Shown here: in pieces, positions 23,501 to 35,910 of the stretch
How positions within the stretch are numbered: the first letter of the stretch is position 1
How the letters are laid out: each line of letters opens with the position of its first letter
Assembly: GCA_027922465.2 (NCBI GenBank)
Contig: BQMF02000065.1
Coordinates: 1,178,001-1,242,000, forward strand
Direction: 5' to 3'
Length of the DNA: 64,000 nucleotides
From: Turritopsis dohrnii
Taxonomy: Eukaryota; Cnidaria; Hydrozoa; Anthoathecata; Oceaniidae
Made by a program: the position numbers and the translations under genes
The notes under the pieces: generated by a model
Told to the model about the DNA's origin: nothing
Database searches by the model: none
Seen by the model: the letters and a program-made list of their open reading frames with translations, nothing else

Positions 23501-26500
23501 ACAAATACTTGAATGATTTTTGCAATGAATTTGAAGAAGAACTAAAACAAATGATTATCAATGGAATCAATGAAAGGTATTTTTTGTCAATACTTATTAT
23601 TATACCAACCTCTGTACTGCCAGTAAATGTCACGAAATCATCCGTAAGTGTCACATCAGCAAAATGTCACAAAATCACCAGTACGTACTGCAACAGTATA
23701 TGTCACATAACAATTGAAAATCAACTCAGTAAATTTCACAACATTTTAGTTTGGATTTTTAGCCAATATCTTCTCCATTCTGGTTTTGTACTCACCATCG
23801 ATTATTCAGATCAAGATATACTACTCATCGGACAGTCACAGAGATAGAAATGTAGTCATTAAAAAAACAGCAATAACTTTCATTATGTTTCACGTAACAA
23901 ATTTCCCTTTATTGTGTTTATAATTACGTAATACTTCATAATCCCCAAAGATCTGACTGATTGAAAAAGCTACAAGTCTTAGCTTGCATATCTTCTCTTA
24001 TTAAATGATCAACTTTGCGACATTTGCTGCTGATTTTGAAAAAATTACAATATTTATTGTTAAAGAAACCAAAAAGACCAGAAATTCTAGCTGCGACTCT
24101 TACTGTTGATTTTGTGACATTTACTAGCATTTGCAATATCAACTGGCAGTACAACCTCAACCAGTTACGTTCAATCTGTTTTTATTCCTCTTAAATGCTT
24201 CACAATCCATTTTAATATTACTTATAAGTTTTCTTATATCTTTTATATTTATATAATCTCTAAGGTAGAACAAGTTTTATACATAAGTAAATGAGACTTG
24301 CTATTTTTAAGACTACTCAACGATTATTTAAAACAGGGTTCGCATTAGCACTTCGCACTTCCCAAAATGTGAAGTGATTTTGAAAATGACTCAAAAATTG
24401 CGAAGTCATTGTTTCAAATTTTCAGATAATTGCGAGGTATGATATCCAGATTACAATATACATTATAGATTATAATATACATTTTTTCTACAGATACATT
24501 CAGTTATTTCAACTACAAAGGTATATTGAAATTTGTAATGTTGTTGTTACCTATACATGAGACCATTTCAAACAGGCAGCGAACGATAGTCATCGCAATG
24601 TCTGAAGAAAACAAAGCAACCTTGTTATCAGTGCAATTTTAAATATTGTTTTTCATTGGCTACTTTTGCGACATATTTTTGCAACGGAAAAAGAATTGAA
24701 AAGTTTTTAATTATCTTTACAAAATTTTTATCACATAATCTGATCCTTTAAGAGGTGTATTAAGCAAAAAGAAATAAAAAAAGATATCTGTAACTCATTG
24801 AATTTAAACAATATCTTTTGAATATTTTTTTCTTTCTCCCGGTATCAAAAAGAATTGTGCGAAAGTTCTCTTTCAAATAAACTTTTAATTCCAAAAATAA
24901 TTGATCTTCTAACCATGTTGATAAATAGCGTCATAGTAACATTCCGTCATTTATTTCTTTATTTCTTAAATGACAACAGAAACCAGTCAGGAAGTAGTAG
25001 ATAAAAACGACAAATCCTTTGACAAATCCATGTATTTACATTGACTAGCTTTCGGAGGAGTCTCCCTCCATGCTCACGTCTACTGTTATATAAAATTTTT
25101 TTACACGTTTCAGTTTAAATAAGTTACAATACCGTGTCAAATTAAATAAGTTACAATACCGTGTCAAATTAGATATTCTAGAATAATTCTAAAGGCATTG
25201 ATTGGATGGCTCTATTGAGAGAAGGTTTAGCTATCCTAGAAGTGTTATCGATTTATGTATTAGAGTTTTTTTGAATAAACGTTTTCGCCATAACGAACCT
25301 GTTTGTACCGTTCCAAAAAAGGACGTGTTTATTTCTTTACCATATTTAGGTAAATTATCTTTAGAACTTCGCAGTCGCTTATCTAAAATTTTCAAGGAAA
25401 ACTTACGTCATTGTAATTTACGCATAGTTTTTAAGTCGTCTAACCGCATTAATACTTTTTTTCAATTTAAGGATAAAATTCCCAAGTTTTTGAGATCAGG
25501 TCTCGTTTATTGTTATAAGTGTTCTGGCTGCAATGCCAGATATTACGGCAAGACCAAACGCCACTTCAAAGTTAGAGCCTGTGAACACCTAGGAATTTCT
25601 CATCTCACCGGTAAGAGCGTCAAGGCTAGCTTGTACAATACGACAGCCATTAAGGACCATTTCTTAGTTTGCAATCACTCTCCATCACTAGACGATTTCT
25701 CTATTCTTTGTTCCGAAAGTAATGACTTCAGATTAACTTTGATGGAGAGCCTTTTGATAAACCGTGATAAACCTTCTCTCAATAGAGCCATCCAATCAAT
25801 GCCTTTAGAATTATTCTAGAATATCTAATTTGACACGGTATTGTAACTTATTTAATTTGACACGGTATTGTAACTTATTTAAACTGAAACGTGTAAAAAA
25901 ATTTTATATAACAGTAGACGTGAGCATGAAGGGAGACTCCTCCGAAAGCTAGTCAATGTAAATACATGGATTTGTCAAAGGATTTGTCGTTTTTATCTTT
26001 ATTTCTTATTTATTTCTATAAGAAATATTTTTTACCATCTCATTTTATAAACCGGTGCAATTATTTTGTCACTTAAAATACTGAATTGATCACGTTAGTT
26101 ATAAAAATGTTTATTGAAATACATCAAATTGTTGTGTTAAATTGAATTAGTTGTTTTAATTACATTAAAGACATTTTTGTGGCATAAACCAAAACTTAGA
26201 ATTAACTTCACCCTATAGGGTTTCCCATGCAAAACAAAAATGAGCAAATTTTTGCGAAGTGATTTCTTTTGCGATAATTCGAACCCTGTAAAACTTGAGA
26301 ATAATAGTTTTATGCTCACACAATCATACAATCATACAATACATTATAATTCAGTTACAATGTATTGGTATCTTTCTGCGCGATGTCAGTACATATCAGA
26401 CTTTTGTGCCGAAACGCAGGGGTGTATCTGTTTCTGTGTCAACATTTTGAAAGAAGTTTGGATCTTGAGTTGATGATGTTGTTTTTCTGAAGTGCGTTTT

Positions 26501-29500
26501 CTAATTTCTCGCTCAAGCTTATTGCATCGCCTAGTGTTATTATTGGTCATAGCCCTTAGAAATTCAGTTTCATTTTTGTAGGGCTCAATGTTGCATGACT
26601 ATTTATGATTAGCAAAATCATTTTTTGATACACCCTTACACTTCAACACAAAAAACTGATATGTAATGACGTCCCACGGAAAGATACCAATACATTGTAA
26701 CTGTGCTGTATGTAATGTAATATAACCATTTGTGTATTATTAATTTCAACTGATGATTGTGTGAGCATGAAACTGTTAATCTTGAAAATGACTCGTCTCA
26801 TTGTCAAGACAAAATGTATGTTTTTATATACATCTTTTTTGGATGACAATGGCAGACTAATTAAGCTATAAACAACTTGATTAAATGTACCATTCATGTT
26901 TCAGAAACAGCAATGATATTGAAGATTCTCTGCTAAAAGAAATTTGTCAACATTCGAAAACATGCTTTGAAAAAACTTGTCATTTTCATGGACAATCTGA
27001 AACTTTAGAATCTATTGCAGAATATTTAAAAAATTCAATAAACAAACCGCTTGTTGTGTATGGTCAATCTGGATGTGGAAAAACAAGTATTATCGCCCAA
27101 GCATCAAAACTTGCCAAATTAAAATATCCAGACCAGGCCCTGGTAATTAGGTTCTTAGGAACTACATCTGAATCTTCAACTTTAACAAGACTACTTTACA
27201 GTATTTGTTGTCAAATCAGTCGCATCAATGGAAAGGCCACTGATGACATTCCTAAGGTAATGCTTTTGGCTTTAAAAGAATTACCGTATCAGAGAATAAA
27301 CTGTTAGTAATTTTTCCCAGACTTAATTTTGGCCCTAGTGATAAAAAATGTTGTTCGTAATGCTTCGCTACATGTCAAGGTAATTATCTGTGATGGTATT
27401 TCATCACTGGGTGTACAATGAGTCTTTATTATATTATCAATTATAAACATTAAGATCCCTGTCCTCATGAAAAGTTTAGGGAAAGTGATTTTAGACTGTT
27501 TTGTAGTTGGGGAAAAAATTAATTAAAACCCTCAATAACAAACAATACAGTAATAATCACAATTAAGTTTTTCATCTGTATATCTATATGTCTGTATTTG
27601 GCTATTTTTCTTAACCACAGACTGGAAAGGATGTAATCAACCATTTCAAACACGAAATTGAAAATATGGAAGATACAGATGTCCCTATCATATTGTTTAT
27701 TGATTCTATCGATCAGTTAACGTCTGAAGATGGATCTTATACCATGGGATGGCTTCCAAAGGAATTACCAAAGAATTTAAAGATTGTATTATCAGCATTA
27801 CCTGATGAAAAGTATGGTATCATTGAAAACCTTAAGGTAACTGAAAATCTCTTAGTGAATTTTAATTGATTTAAATGGTAACCTTTTATATGTATTTTCT
27901 TTCTTTGTTGAAATGTGGAAGTTATGATAATTATATCTTTTTTAGCAGAATATACCAAAAACATTTTACTTTCAGGTATTGCAAGGATTACCTGAACCTT
28001 GTTTTGTTGAAGTCCCTCCCTTAACTGATGACAATGCAGGTCAGATCTTGTCGAACTGGCTAGCAGATCGTAATCGAAAGCTAACGTCCGAGCAGCGAGG
28101 GGAAGCTCTTAATAGCTTCAGAAAATGTCCAACACCTTTATTTCTAAAACTGATATTTGAGCAAGCATGTCAATGGGGATCCTTTGTTGCCAACGCTAAT
28201 GAAATTTTGCAAGAAAATACTGAAGAAGCGATAAATGTATTCTTTGAAAAGCTTGAAAGGTCACATGGTAAAATCCTTGTAAGTCATGCTCTTGGGTTAT
28301 TAACAGCATCAAAGCATGGACTATCAGATAGCGAGTTAGACAATATTTTGTCAATTGATGATGTTGTTTTAAATGATGTGTATCAGTATTGGACACCTCC
28401 TCTACGAAGAATTCCACCACTCTTGTGGCTACGAATTCGGGCTGATCTGGGTTCGTATATTGTGTCAAGAGATGCAAATGGTACTATCGTTAATATGTGG
28501 TATCATCGACAGTTCTTCGAAACAGCAAAACAAAGGTATTTGTTTGGTGAAAATACGGAAAAATATCATCAACTTCTCGTTGATTATTTTGAAGGAAAAT
28601 GGGCTGGGACAGTGAAACCATTCAAAGATAAAAGTGGGAAAGAACAGGCGTTGGATCGATTTGTTCCTATGCAGCCCAATACCTTTGAAAGTGATGAAAA
28701 ATTGATATTCAATAACAGAAAGTTAGCTGAACTACCGAGGCATCTTATAAGCTCTTTTCAGCTGAAAAAGTTGAAAGATATAGTTTTGTTCAACTTTGAC
28801 TTTCTGATTGATAAACTGAAGGCATTTGGAATCTCTTACTTGATAGAAGATTTTGCAGAAGCTCACTCTACCTATCCTGAAGATGAAGAGATCAAATGTT
28901 TATTCTTAACATTAAAGATAAGTCAACATACATTAACTCATGATTACAATCAGTTACCATTTCAGCTAGTTGGGCGTTTACAAAAGTTTCAGATGAAATC
29001 TACAAACATCAAATCATTACTAGATATGGCTCGAGCATCGAATGTCGCCAGCATGTATCCATCAGTGCATTGTTTAGCAAATGTGTTTGAATCAATGGTG
29101 CAATCGTTTACTGGCCATGTTTACATGATTTTTCATTTTTCTGTCTTTGCAAATGGAAGTAGAATAATATCTGGTGGCTACACAGGAGATTTAAGGTACA
29201 TAACTTTTCATACTTGATTTTGAAAAATTAGGCCTTTAGGTTTTGCAGTTTGATAGAATTTATAATCACTATCCGTGGTACTGGATAAAACCTATTATGA
29301 TGCTGAAGGTCATTTGTTATTTTATTATACGGATTAATCCGAAAACTTTACTAATATGACTTTCTGCATTATGTTTTGTTTAAAATCACAATTGTTTACT
29401 AAAAGACCATGTGCGAAGTAACTTGATACTTTTATTCAATTCTTATGTAATATGTTGTCCTCGTTTAATAAAAGGATTACTGCAAGCACTTTAATTGTTT

Positions 29501-32500
29501 GCAGAAATATTTATGATAACAAAACACAGACACTTTTAATGAAATGGAATTTATACCTGCTCCATGGAGTAGTAGGTTTATGTAGTTACGCAATACTTGT
29601 CTCTTGTTATAGATTATGGGATGTGCAAAAAAGTGTTGAACTAAGACAGTACAAAAATCCGCTGTTACCACATGTTCATCGGGTATTCGTCTACAATGGT
29701 AATTCATGCATTTTAACAGTTGATAGGAATCCTCCACATTATAAAAGCAGAAGTTATGCTGACCTTCCTGAGGGAAATTTCATTGTCTGTCAAAGTCTAC
29801 GAACAGAAGAAGTGATATGTACTCATCATGTGAAAAATCCAGATGTTAAAAATTATTGTTGTGACATGAGCAAAGATTTAAAATACTTTGTGATCATGAC
29901 AAAAGTTGGTATCAGCGTTTTTAACTGTGAACAGAGAAATGTGGTATGTAAAATTTATTGTTATCGTAGTTGTTTTGAATTGTCCTTTATAACAAAAACT
30001 AATGAAACATTGTGTTACATTACAAGAGGTTCATTTTCTTCTTCTTTTACGTTTTTTCTTAAAATTTGTAACAGAACTATGACATAATTAGGTCACTCTG
30101 ATATGCCTTACAAGGGTTTTGTTGTAATTCATCAAGACAATGATGAGAATTTTAAACGAATGTGCGAAAAATCTTTGTGACAGACTTAACAAACAATGTT
30201 TATCAGGTATTGTTTATTTTCTATCATTCTATCAAGGTTTTACACAAAGAAATATCTGTTCTGGTGGAAAATTCGAATGGCATATGTCTTGCTCTTGGGA
30301 GAAGTGTATTTGCTTATTCCGTCGATGGAAAAGAAGTTTTTATCGAAGATATTTACAATTCAAACATTGCCAAAAACAAAGTGCATGTAGACTATGTTTC
30401 ACACTTGGCATTCAGTCCAAATGACGAAAAACTGGTGCTTTTAGGCAACGAAAGTATGAAGCAACAGTCTGGTCCAGATACCTTAACACTCAAAGTATAT
30501 AGTTGCCTTAATTGGGAACTTATAGCAGAGTTCAAAGGCAAAGGTGCTATAACAGTTGGAACACCATTGATTGTTTCTAATTTGAAATCTGGCTTGAGTG
30601 CATTGCATCTTGGTAGTGTCTGGCTTTTCGTATGGAACTTGGAAAGTGGACAACTTAAACGTTCATTAATAGTAAGATTTCAGTTGCTCAGTATTTTTGG
30701 TTCTAACTCTCTAGTAATATTGATCGACCTTTGAAAGTGTATCATTGGGATTGTCTGTCACACAAAATTATGTTGTGCGAGCATTATATTGTGTTCCGAT
30801 ATGGGCTAATGGATCTGCTAATTTTTCCCTATGGTATAGTATCAAATAGGCGTTCCTTTTGAATGAATTTGATAACTCCTTTGTTTCAATTATTTCACCT
30901 TGTTATGTTTGTATTTGTGTACAGGTCCCTAGTTATTAGATTATTAATTTTCATAGGGTGCCAAGCTTCATTTTGCTGTTGTGGGTGAGAATAAAATTGC
31001 TTGCATATCATGTGAACGAGAAGATATTGTTATTCATGACACCGATAAAATGAAATTTGAAGACATGGCTACAGCAGATCTTAAAGAGCATCCTTTATTA
31101 GCCCTTGGTTACGCTAGTAAGTACCAAACTTCTATCATTCTCTGACTATATTAGTCGCAACAGACCTAGAAGCAGTTAAAATCTGTGGAAGAGTTTACAA
31201 ACATTAACGTGTCTGTGTCACTGATGGTTTTTTCTTTTTCGATGCTGGTAATTTTCTTCCATTTCATATATCCTCTGGATCAATCCCAACTTAGTGAAAT
31301 TGTTTTTTGATTTTAAATCCATCTCACTTTTAAATTTAATAAAGCTTAATGCGTAGCTGATGTCGTGTTACCTCATAGAAAGAAGACGTGGTCTTAAGTT
31401 ATCCTTAGACAAAAAGTTTGTGGTATTGGCAGAAAAAGATGGAAGTATCACCCTGTGGGATACCACAGCTCAATGTATCTTCAAAAAAGTAAAATTAAGT
31501 GGTTATCATATTCTTGGAGTGACTGCACCAAATCATAACGTGCAAGTCGTTTTAACTGATATTAAAAGTCTCATCAGTTTTGATTGCGTCACATGCAAAG
31601 TTAAATGGAGATTGGATCACAAAGAAATATGGAAATGTAATCGCCTGGAGAAGTCAAGCCAGTTAGTTGTATACGACAAATCTTCTGACAGTTTGATGTT
31701 TCTTGATGATGATACAGGTTTGTTATAGATGTTCATTATACTCAACAGAGCATTGTAGTTTCCAAATTTCTCAACTGATGGTTATCTCTGAACGTATTGA
31801 GATGTGTTTTGGAATATGAGGGGAGAAATTTTTGCGGGAAGAAAATTTCGTGGATTTTACTGAAATCCATGTAATTTAATTCCCGCGAATTGTTTTTAAA
31901 TTGGTCGTCCAGGAAACAAATTCCTGCGAAATTTCTATAAATTGGCTGACAAAAGTGAAGCGAAATTAAGTTCACAATTAGAAAATTAAACCTCTTATTT
32001 CTCCGTACTTCTGTACTTGAAAAAAATCGTTGATTACAGGTATTGGGTATATGTTTCGTCTCCTTTAACATCTGGTTTCTGGTTTTTTACTAATATTTTT
32101 TTCCTTTTTTGAAATAATAACTGCGCTCATTAGTATGTAATAAGCATTAAACTCTCGCAAAATTAATAATTTTTTCCATCCGCGAAATTAAATGCCCGTG
32201 AAAATTTCTTCTGTTAATGTAAAAGATCGAAAGTCTTACTAATCCATGATCAGCTCCTAACCTTTTTTCCCTTTGCCATCCACATTCATGTTTTGATTCT
32301 TTGACTTGAATTGATTTAATTGGTTGTTATTTTTCAGCGACGTAATATGTCACTGTATCACTAAAGGTGTTTTTAATATGTTTATTAATTTACAATGAAA
32401 ACTTTTATACAAGTGCTTTAAAGATAAACAAGGCATTCATCTTTGTCATTAAGTATCACAGTCCTGTAAATATTAATAAGATTTTTGTCAAATGAACAAG

Positions 32501-34145
32501 GTATTTTGAAGAATGTCTCTCCAACGTCAAGAACAAAAGCGAATTATTTTTCCAATCTTTCATAAATTAGAAGAACATCTTTTCTGTTTTTTCAGGGCAA
32601 TGTAACCAAGCGATTTCTAATATTGTATTACCGAAGAAAGGATCAGAAATAATAAGGAATACCACTGGAAATTTAATCATTGTGAACGATACTAAAGTGT
32701 TGACGGTGATTGATACAGTCACGTATGAAGAAGTTGGCGTTATACCTGTTGGTGATGCAAAGAAACATATCACGTTTGTTAGTGAAGATAAAGTAGCATT
32801 TATCGTCGAGGTATGTTATGTCATCTACAATCTTTTACCACACTAAGCGGTTAAGAGCAGTCAAATACAATGGCATGTCTAACCTTTTATCACACTAGCG
32901 GTTAAGAGCGGTCGAATAGAATGGCATCTCTAACCTTTACCACTCTAAGCGGTTAAGAGCGGTCAAATACAATGACGTCTCTAACCTTTCACCACACTAA
33001 ACCATTAAACTCGAGTTCTTTTCAAATTCAAAGAGTGTTAAACTTTTTTCTTCTGAATTTAAAAGTTTGTTTGAACGCAAGATTTCTTTCTGATAAGAGA
33101 GCTTTGATTGATTAATGATATCGAGTGGGACTCGAACCCACGACCTCTTGCTTTCCGAGCGATTGCTCTTGCCACTAACCTACCGATCCCTTGAGATCAC
33201 CTGTGATCCGATAAGCTTGCGCTGAAATTGGAAAGTTACATTGTGTGCGGATATCATTAATTATATAAAATACAGCACATTGGTTTCAGCTTTGATTGAA
33301 TTCATTTCTTCGGCCAATTAGTTGCTTCTTTAACAAAGATTTCAAATTTATTGGCAGAGAAATGAGATGCCATCACAAAACAGTTACATACACGTGACTT
33401 AAATTCGAAGTTCATGCAATCAAAACCAAGGCGACAGATCATAAATTTCGCAAGTGGAGCTCTCACATGAATGGGATCTAAGCTGTTTGTGATAGAAGGG
33501 TAGCTAAATTTTTAGGTGGACGTTTGAGGAGTGGGGGAAGGTTAATGCTAGGTCTATATCAGTTTTACCATATTATAGGGTGTCGATTCTAAAGAAAAAC
33601 TCCATATTTGGAATGTGCGTAAGAACGAGTTAGTAGAAGAGCTGATTTTACCAGATGACTGCAAAATCTTTTATGCAAGTTTAAATTTTGTACAATCAAC
33701 AGGTCACCTGTACGTGTTTTATCTTAAATCTGGAAATTTCACATCGATAATTGATGTATACGACGTATCAACGTGGAAGCTTGCCGCAAGAGTTCCAATT
33801 GGAACTGGTTATCCAAAATGTTTATCGACGTCGGTTGACGGCAAAATGCTGTCGGTGTTTTGGTGGAACAGCAAGGGCGAGCGTTATACGTATTTCGAAA
33901 CGTTAAATTTATATGATGTATCGGATATTGAGAAGCAAGGATTTCGTTTAAAATCTTCAGTGGTTTTAGAACTCAAAGACATACGTCTGGAACCCCGTGA
34001 AACACTGGTTCACGAAATAGTGAATGATAATCAATCTTACGTCACTGATGCGTATTATACCGACGAATTATGCTTTTTTAATCTTTGCGGCGTGAAAGCA
34101 GAAAAGCATTCAGAGAAAATAGAAGAGGTGGTAGTAAGAGTTTAA
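19517..34145 (+). CDS. NACHT and WD40 repeat protein (NWD1/NWD2-like), 13 exons
   Basis: Spliced host gene. The exons I can support are 19517-19628, 19704-19906, 20256-20589, 23204-23576, 26905-27256, 27621-27836, 27976-29195, 29613-29943, 30237-30671, 30957-31116, 31379-31717, 32596-32810 and 33579-34145. All introns are GT-AG and phases agree across every junction, giving about 1618 aa. Domain order: a DUF4062-like N-terminal region, a NACHT-type STAND NTPase, then WD40 repeats. This is the architecture of NWD1/NWD2 proteins, which bind and hydrolyse ATP and oligomerise on sensing a ligand or stress. The ligand here is unknown and function is inferred from family only. The junction before exon 9 is least certain because an in-frame stretch at 30162-30206 was left out for want of an acceptor. 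The start is the ATG preceding KNIQKILLGEF. Confidence 0.8.
20817..22895. mobile_element. Foldback element in intron 3 with GC-rich arms
   Basis: The left arm (about 20817-20980) and right arm (about 22735-22895) are inverted copies sharing the ataaaattagatcgtagtca edge and repeated atgtcgaggaggcgaccg-type units. Arms are GC-rich against an AT-rich host. The interior (about 1.75 kb) carries two short + strand open frames of unknown origin. The whole lies within intron 3 of the NACHT-WD40 gene, which remains spliceable. Confidence 0.65.
21558..22113 (+). other. Unassigned open frames inside the foldback element
   Basis: Frames at 21558-21959 and 21880-22113 have fairly protein-like composition, for example PLLTSEDADDVIQFLHDN and a preceding MEKDLIEKTIKYLQDAVKTL. 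They look like remnants of one or two exons captured between the GC-rich arms, with splice-like GT and AG dinucleotides nearby. I do not recognise the protein. They could also be skipped or cryptic exons of the surrounding gene. Confidence 0.25.
23204..23576 (+). CDS. Exon 4 of the NACHT-WD40 gene (linker before NACHT)
   Basis: The exon starts after a tttatag acceptor, continues the frame from exon 3 (VTEDEIVHGLLNV) and ends at NGINER before a gtattt donor. The segment is acidic and helical, matching the linker between the DUF4062-like and NACHT domains. The open frame running on to 23847 is intron read-through. Confidence 0.75.
23614..24152. mobile_element. MITE-like repeat in intron 4
   Basis: Inverted ends carry tgtactgccagt at the left and actggcagtaca at the right, and tgtcac/gtgaca-containing motifs recur inside. 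Related tgtcgcaa and cagtaaatgt motifs occur near 8262-8390. No coding capacity. Boundaries are approximate. Confidence 0.5.
25000..25997 (+). mobile_element. Penelope-like element, truncated, with 226-bp inverted flanking repeats
   Basis: The arm 25000-25225 and its inverted copy 25772-25997 are almost identical, both 226 bp, starting gataaaaacgacaaatcc. They contain a short internal tandem repeat (aagttacaataccgtgtcaa, twice). Between them lies the 3' end of a Penelope-like coding region with a GIY-YIG endonuclease. Inverted or direct pseudo-LTRs flanking a 5'-truncated copy are typical of Penelope-like elements. It lies in intron 4 of the host gene. Confidence 0.8.
25202..25819 (+). CDS. 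Penelope-like element C-terminus with GIY-YIG endonuclease
   Basis: This frame of 205 codons carries the end of the reverse transcriptase/linker region (about residues 1-100). Then comes a zinc-knuckle-like LVYCYKCSGCNARYYGKTKR segment followed by FKVRACEHLGIS, diagnostic of the GIY-YIG endonuclease domain of Penelope-like elements. The catalytic Tyr-Tyr-Gly, Arg and Glu of that family are visible (YYGKT, R in FKVRACEH, E in LMESLLI). Both frame ends run into the inverted arms, so first and last codons are not those of the original protein. The reverse transcriptase is mostly missing, so this copy cannot move on its own. Confidence 0.75.
   Translation: MDGSIERRFSYPRSVIDLCIRVFLNKRFRHNEPVCTVPKKDVFISLPYLGKLSLELRSRLSKIFKENLRHCNLRIVFKSSNRINTFFQFKDKIPKFLRSGLVYCYKCSGCNARYYGKTKRHFKVRACEHLGISHLTGKSVKASLYNTTAIKDHFLVCNHSPSLDDFSILCSESNDFRLTLMESLLINRDKPSLNRAIQSMPLELF
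26905..29195 (+). CDS. Exons 5-7: NACHT NTPase domain
   Basis: Exon 5 has the Walker A motif VVYGQSGCGKTS. Exon 6 has the Walker B/sensor segment PIILFIDSIDQLTSEDG with an aspartate pair typical of NACHT. Exon 7 (1220 nt) encodes the winged-helix and helical parts of the STAND module (LTDDNAGQILSNWL, then LLTASKHGLSDSELDNILS and WYHRQFFETAKQRYLF) and leads into the first WD40 blade (FANGSRIISGGYTGDLR). NACHT modules bind ATP and switch by oligomerising. All key residues appear intact, supporting a functional gene. Confidence 0.8.
29613..34145 (+). CDS. Exons 8-13: WD40 repeat region
   Basis: Exon 8 completes GDLRLWDVQ across the junction. Further blades are marked by VWNLESGQ (exon 9), EKDGSITLWDTTAQCIF (exon 11), EKLHIWNVRKNELV and VYDVSTWKLA (exon 13). 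The repeats are divergent, as in NWD-type proteins, and together make one or two beta-propellers for ligand or partner binding. The stop TAA is at 34143-34145. No poly(A) signal was assigned with confidence. Confidence 0.75.
31818..32215. mobile_element. CGCGAAATT-type MITE in intron 11
   Basis: The left end (gaaatttttgcgggaagaaaa) and right end (cccgtgaaaatttcttc) are imperfect inverted repeats. The interior carries the same ttcccgcgaa-type motifs as the MITE at 17798-18336. Boundaries are approximate. Confidence 0.5.
32841..33000. repeat. About 50-bp minisatellite, 3 units, intron 12
   Basis: Units containing actaagcggttaagagcggt start near 32841, 32893 and 32941 with about 85-90% identity by eye, followed by a decayed fourth partial unit. 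Confidence 0.75.
33121..33190 (-). tRNA. tRNA-like sequence in intron 12 (tRNA pseudogene or SINE head)
   Basis: On the minus strand the sequence shows an internal box A-like ggttagtggcaagagc, an anticodon-arm-like region with loop TCGGAAA (GGA), and a perfect T arm GTGGG-TTCGAGT-CCCAC. Acceptor pairing is weak and the anticodon stem has a mismatch. It may be a real but degenerate tRNA, or the tRNA-derived head of a SINE. Confidence 0.45.
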
Positions 34146-35820
34146 CTTGAAAAAAAAAATCATTCATAACCACGAGGTCAGCTTATAAGCATTTAACCGT
34201 ATGCTTGAAAAGAAACTATTAACTACGTAGCATGATGGATCATATCTGCCTCTAGCCTTGATCTAGTCTATCTTTCAAATCTACCAATTTCCTTAGTAAC
34301 ATTTAGTTCTATATCCAATTACGTCTATAACCGCAGCAAATATACTGAGACGCGTTTCTCTATGCTCCCCTTTCTTTCAATGCTTCCATCACAAAGTACG
34401 AGGAAATTGAACACACCTTTGATAGTTACATCTTTCAAAGTTAGTGATGAACAATTGTGATGAGCGTTTATGATGGCGATTGTAGTGTCATAGCTTTTTT
34501 ATACTATGTTTCTTTCAAGATTTTTTTAGATAGGTGGATCTTTTGCATTCACACTTTTTGTATACAATCAATAATCAATATACCTTTTATGCGTAACAGT
34601 ATTTTAATAGACTTATTGTATTTTTATGAATGGCTAATAACAATAATAATAATAATAATAACTGCACTGACTGAAAAAAAGGCGCACCGCTTCACTGATG
34701 ACAAGCCTCTATTCTTATCTACCTTGGCTAGACCAGAGTTCAATACCGAACTGCGGCTATAAAGGTAAACGGAGAAGAAGAAGGAGTAGAAGGAAATGCC
34801 GGTTTTAACATATATTTCGCCCTATGGGAAATATATAATAACTTAACAGCACACAGAAACTCAATGTTGCACATTGAGTCGCACTCTTTAACAGGAACCA
34901 ATCAATGTGTTTGGCACTGATTTTGATTATGCAAGTATAAATATTTCCTTTATCCCAAAAAAGTGAATAAAATCTAAACAAAGAGAAAGACAAAACATTT
35001 GAAGATCAAACAAATATAACAAACAAACAATTCAGTGTCCATTTGTGCTACAGGGTAAATTATCTCCATACTGCATGCCTGAAAATGTATGTTTTTTTCG
35101 TGAGAAAGGAGATTTTTGCCATGAAAAAGTAAGATTTGCCGTGGAATAATAGGTTTTGCCGTGACACTTGTGGGCCACCGCAGTTCATTGTACATTGCTC
35201 AAACTTAACCATAGGATGAGTAATATTATTTTGCACTCCCTCACATTGGTCTTGTTATAATTTCTGACATTGAAATTTATGTTGCAGAATGTCCATCCGA
35301 CATAGTTAAAGGATCGTACTTTTACCGTCGAAATTCTCCAATGGAAAGCCGTAAACAAATTCTGTCTTTAAAATAGATGATGTTAATGTTTGTTTTCGTT
35401 GTAAACAAAAAATTAGAAATCTTAGTTCAATTTTGAGATAGAACTTCAATGTTGATCAAAAAATCAGTACTTCCTAATTTCTATCAAGTCCCTCCGACCC
35501 GAAATCAATTATGTGAATAGACAATTTCCAGTTAACCCATTTAGAAAAAAGTACCTCACTCTTTACAACAGGAAAAAAGACAAAACCAGGCTTTAAAACA
35601 TAAGTTGCATAATGTTGTCGTTCTTTAATTGGTTAATTAAGTTTCTTTGAATGAACATTGAGTAGCTACTTAGGTGCTTTTACTAACGACAGGAACATAA
35701 TTTTAATTTCAAATGCCAAAGTATCTTCAGATAGTAAAAGTAAGTATGTAAACATTCTTTCCTAAATTTAGTGGTACAATATGCTTGAAAAGTGGCTTCG
35801 CATCTAAATGTTAAGAAAAC
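34146..35820. other. No recognisable gene; 3' flank of the NACHT-WD40 gene
   Basis: AT-rich. An (AAT)n-type simple repeat lies at about 34638-34662. Short open frames here show no family resemblance. Confidence 0.4.
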
Positions 35821-35829
35821 GGATAATTG

Positions 35830-35910
35830 AAGTTTTGAATTCAATCAGTTGTGTTAAACCAAGGAGTAAGTAAAATCTGAATTCAATCAGGTGTGTTAAA
35901 TCAAGGAGTA
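35830..35910. repeat. Short tandem duplication that preserves a MITE empty site
   Basis: Text like tgaattcaatcag-t/g-tgtgttaaa-c/t-caaggagta occurs twice, near 35836 and 35878. The first copy continues directly as taagtaaaatc. The second is interrupted at the TA by the MITE at 35911, after which taagtaaaat resumes. Confidence 0.8.

Noticed and set aside
25050..25950. Hammerhead ribozyme in the arms of the Penelope-like element
   Set aside because: Such ribozymes are known from these elements, and a CGAAA-like segment is present (ctcctccgaaagctagtc), but I could not find a matching CTGANGA core at the right spacing.
30140..30206. An additional WD40 exon between exons 8 and 9
   Set aside because: The frame reading VRKIFVTDLTNNVYQ looks plausible, but no AG acceptor in the required phase precedes it and a stop lies just upstream. 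I left it out pending transcript data.
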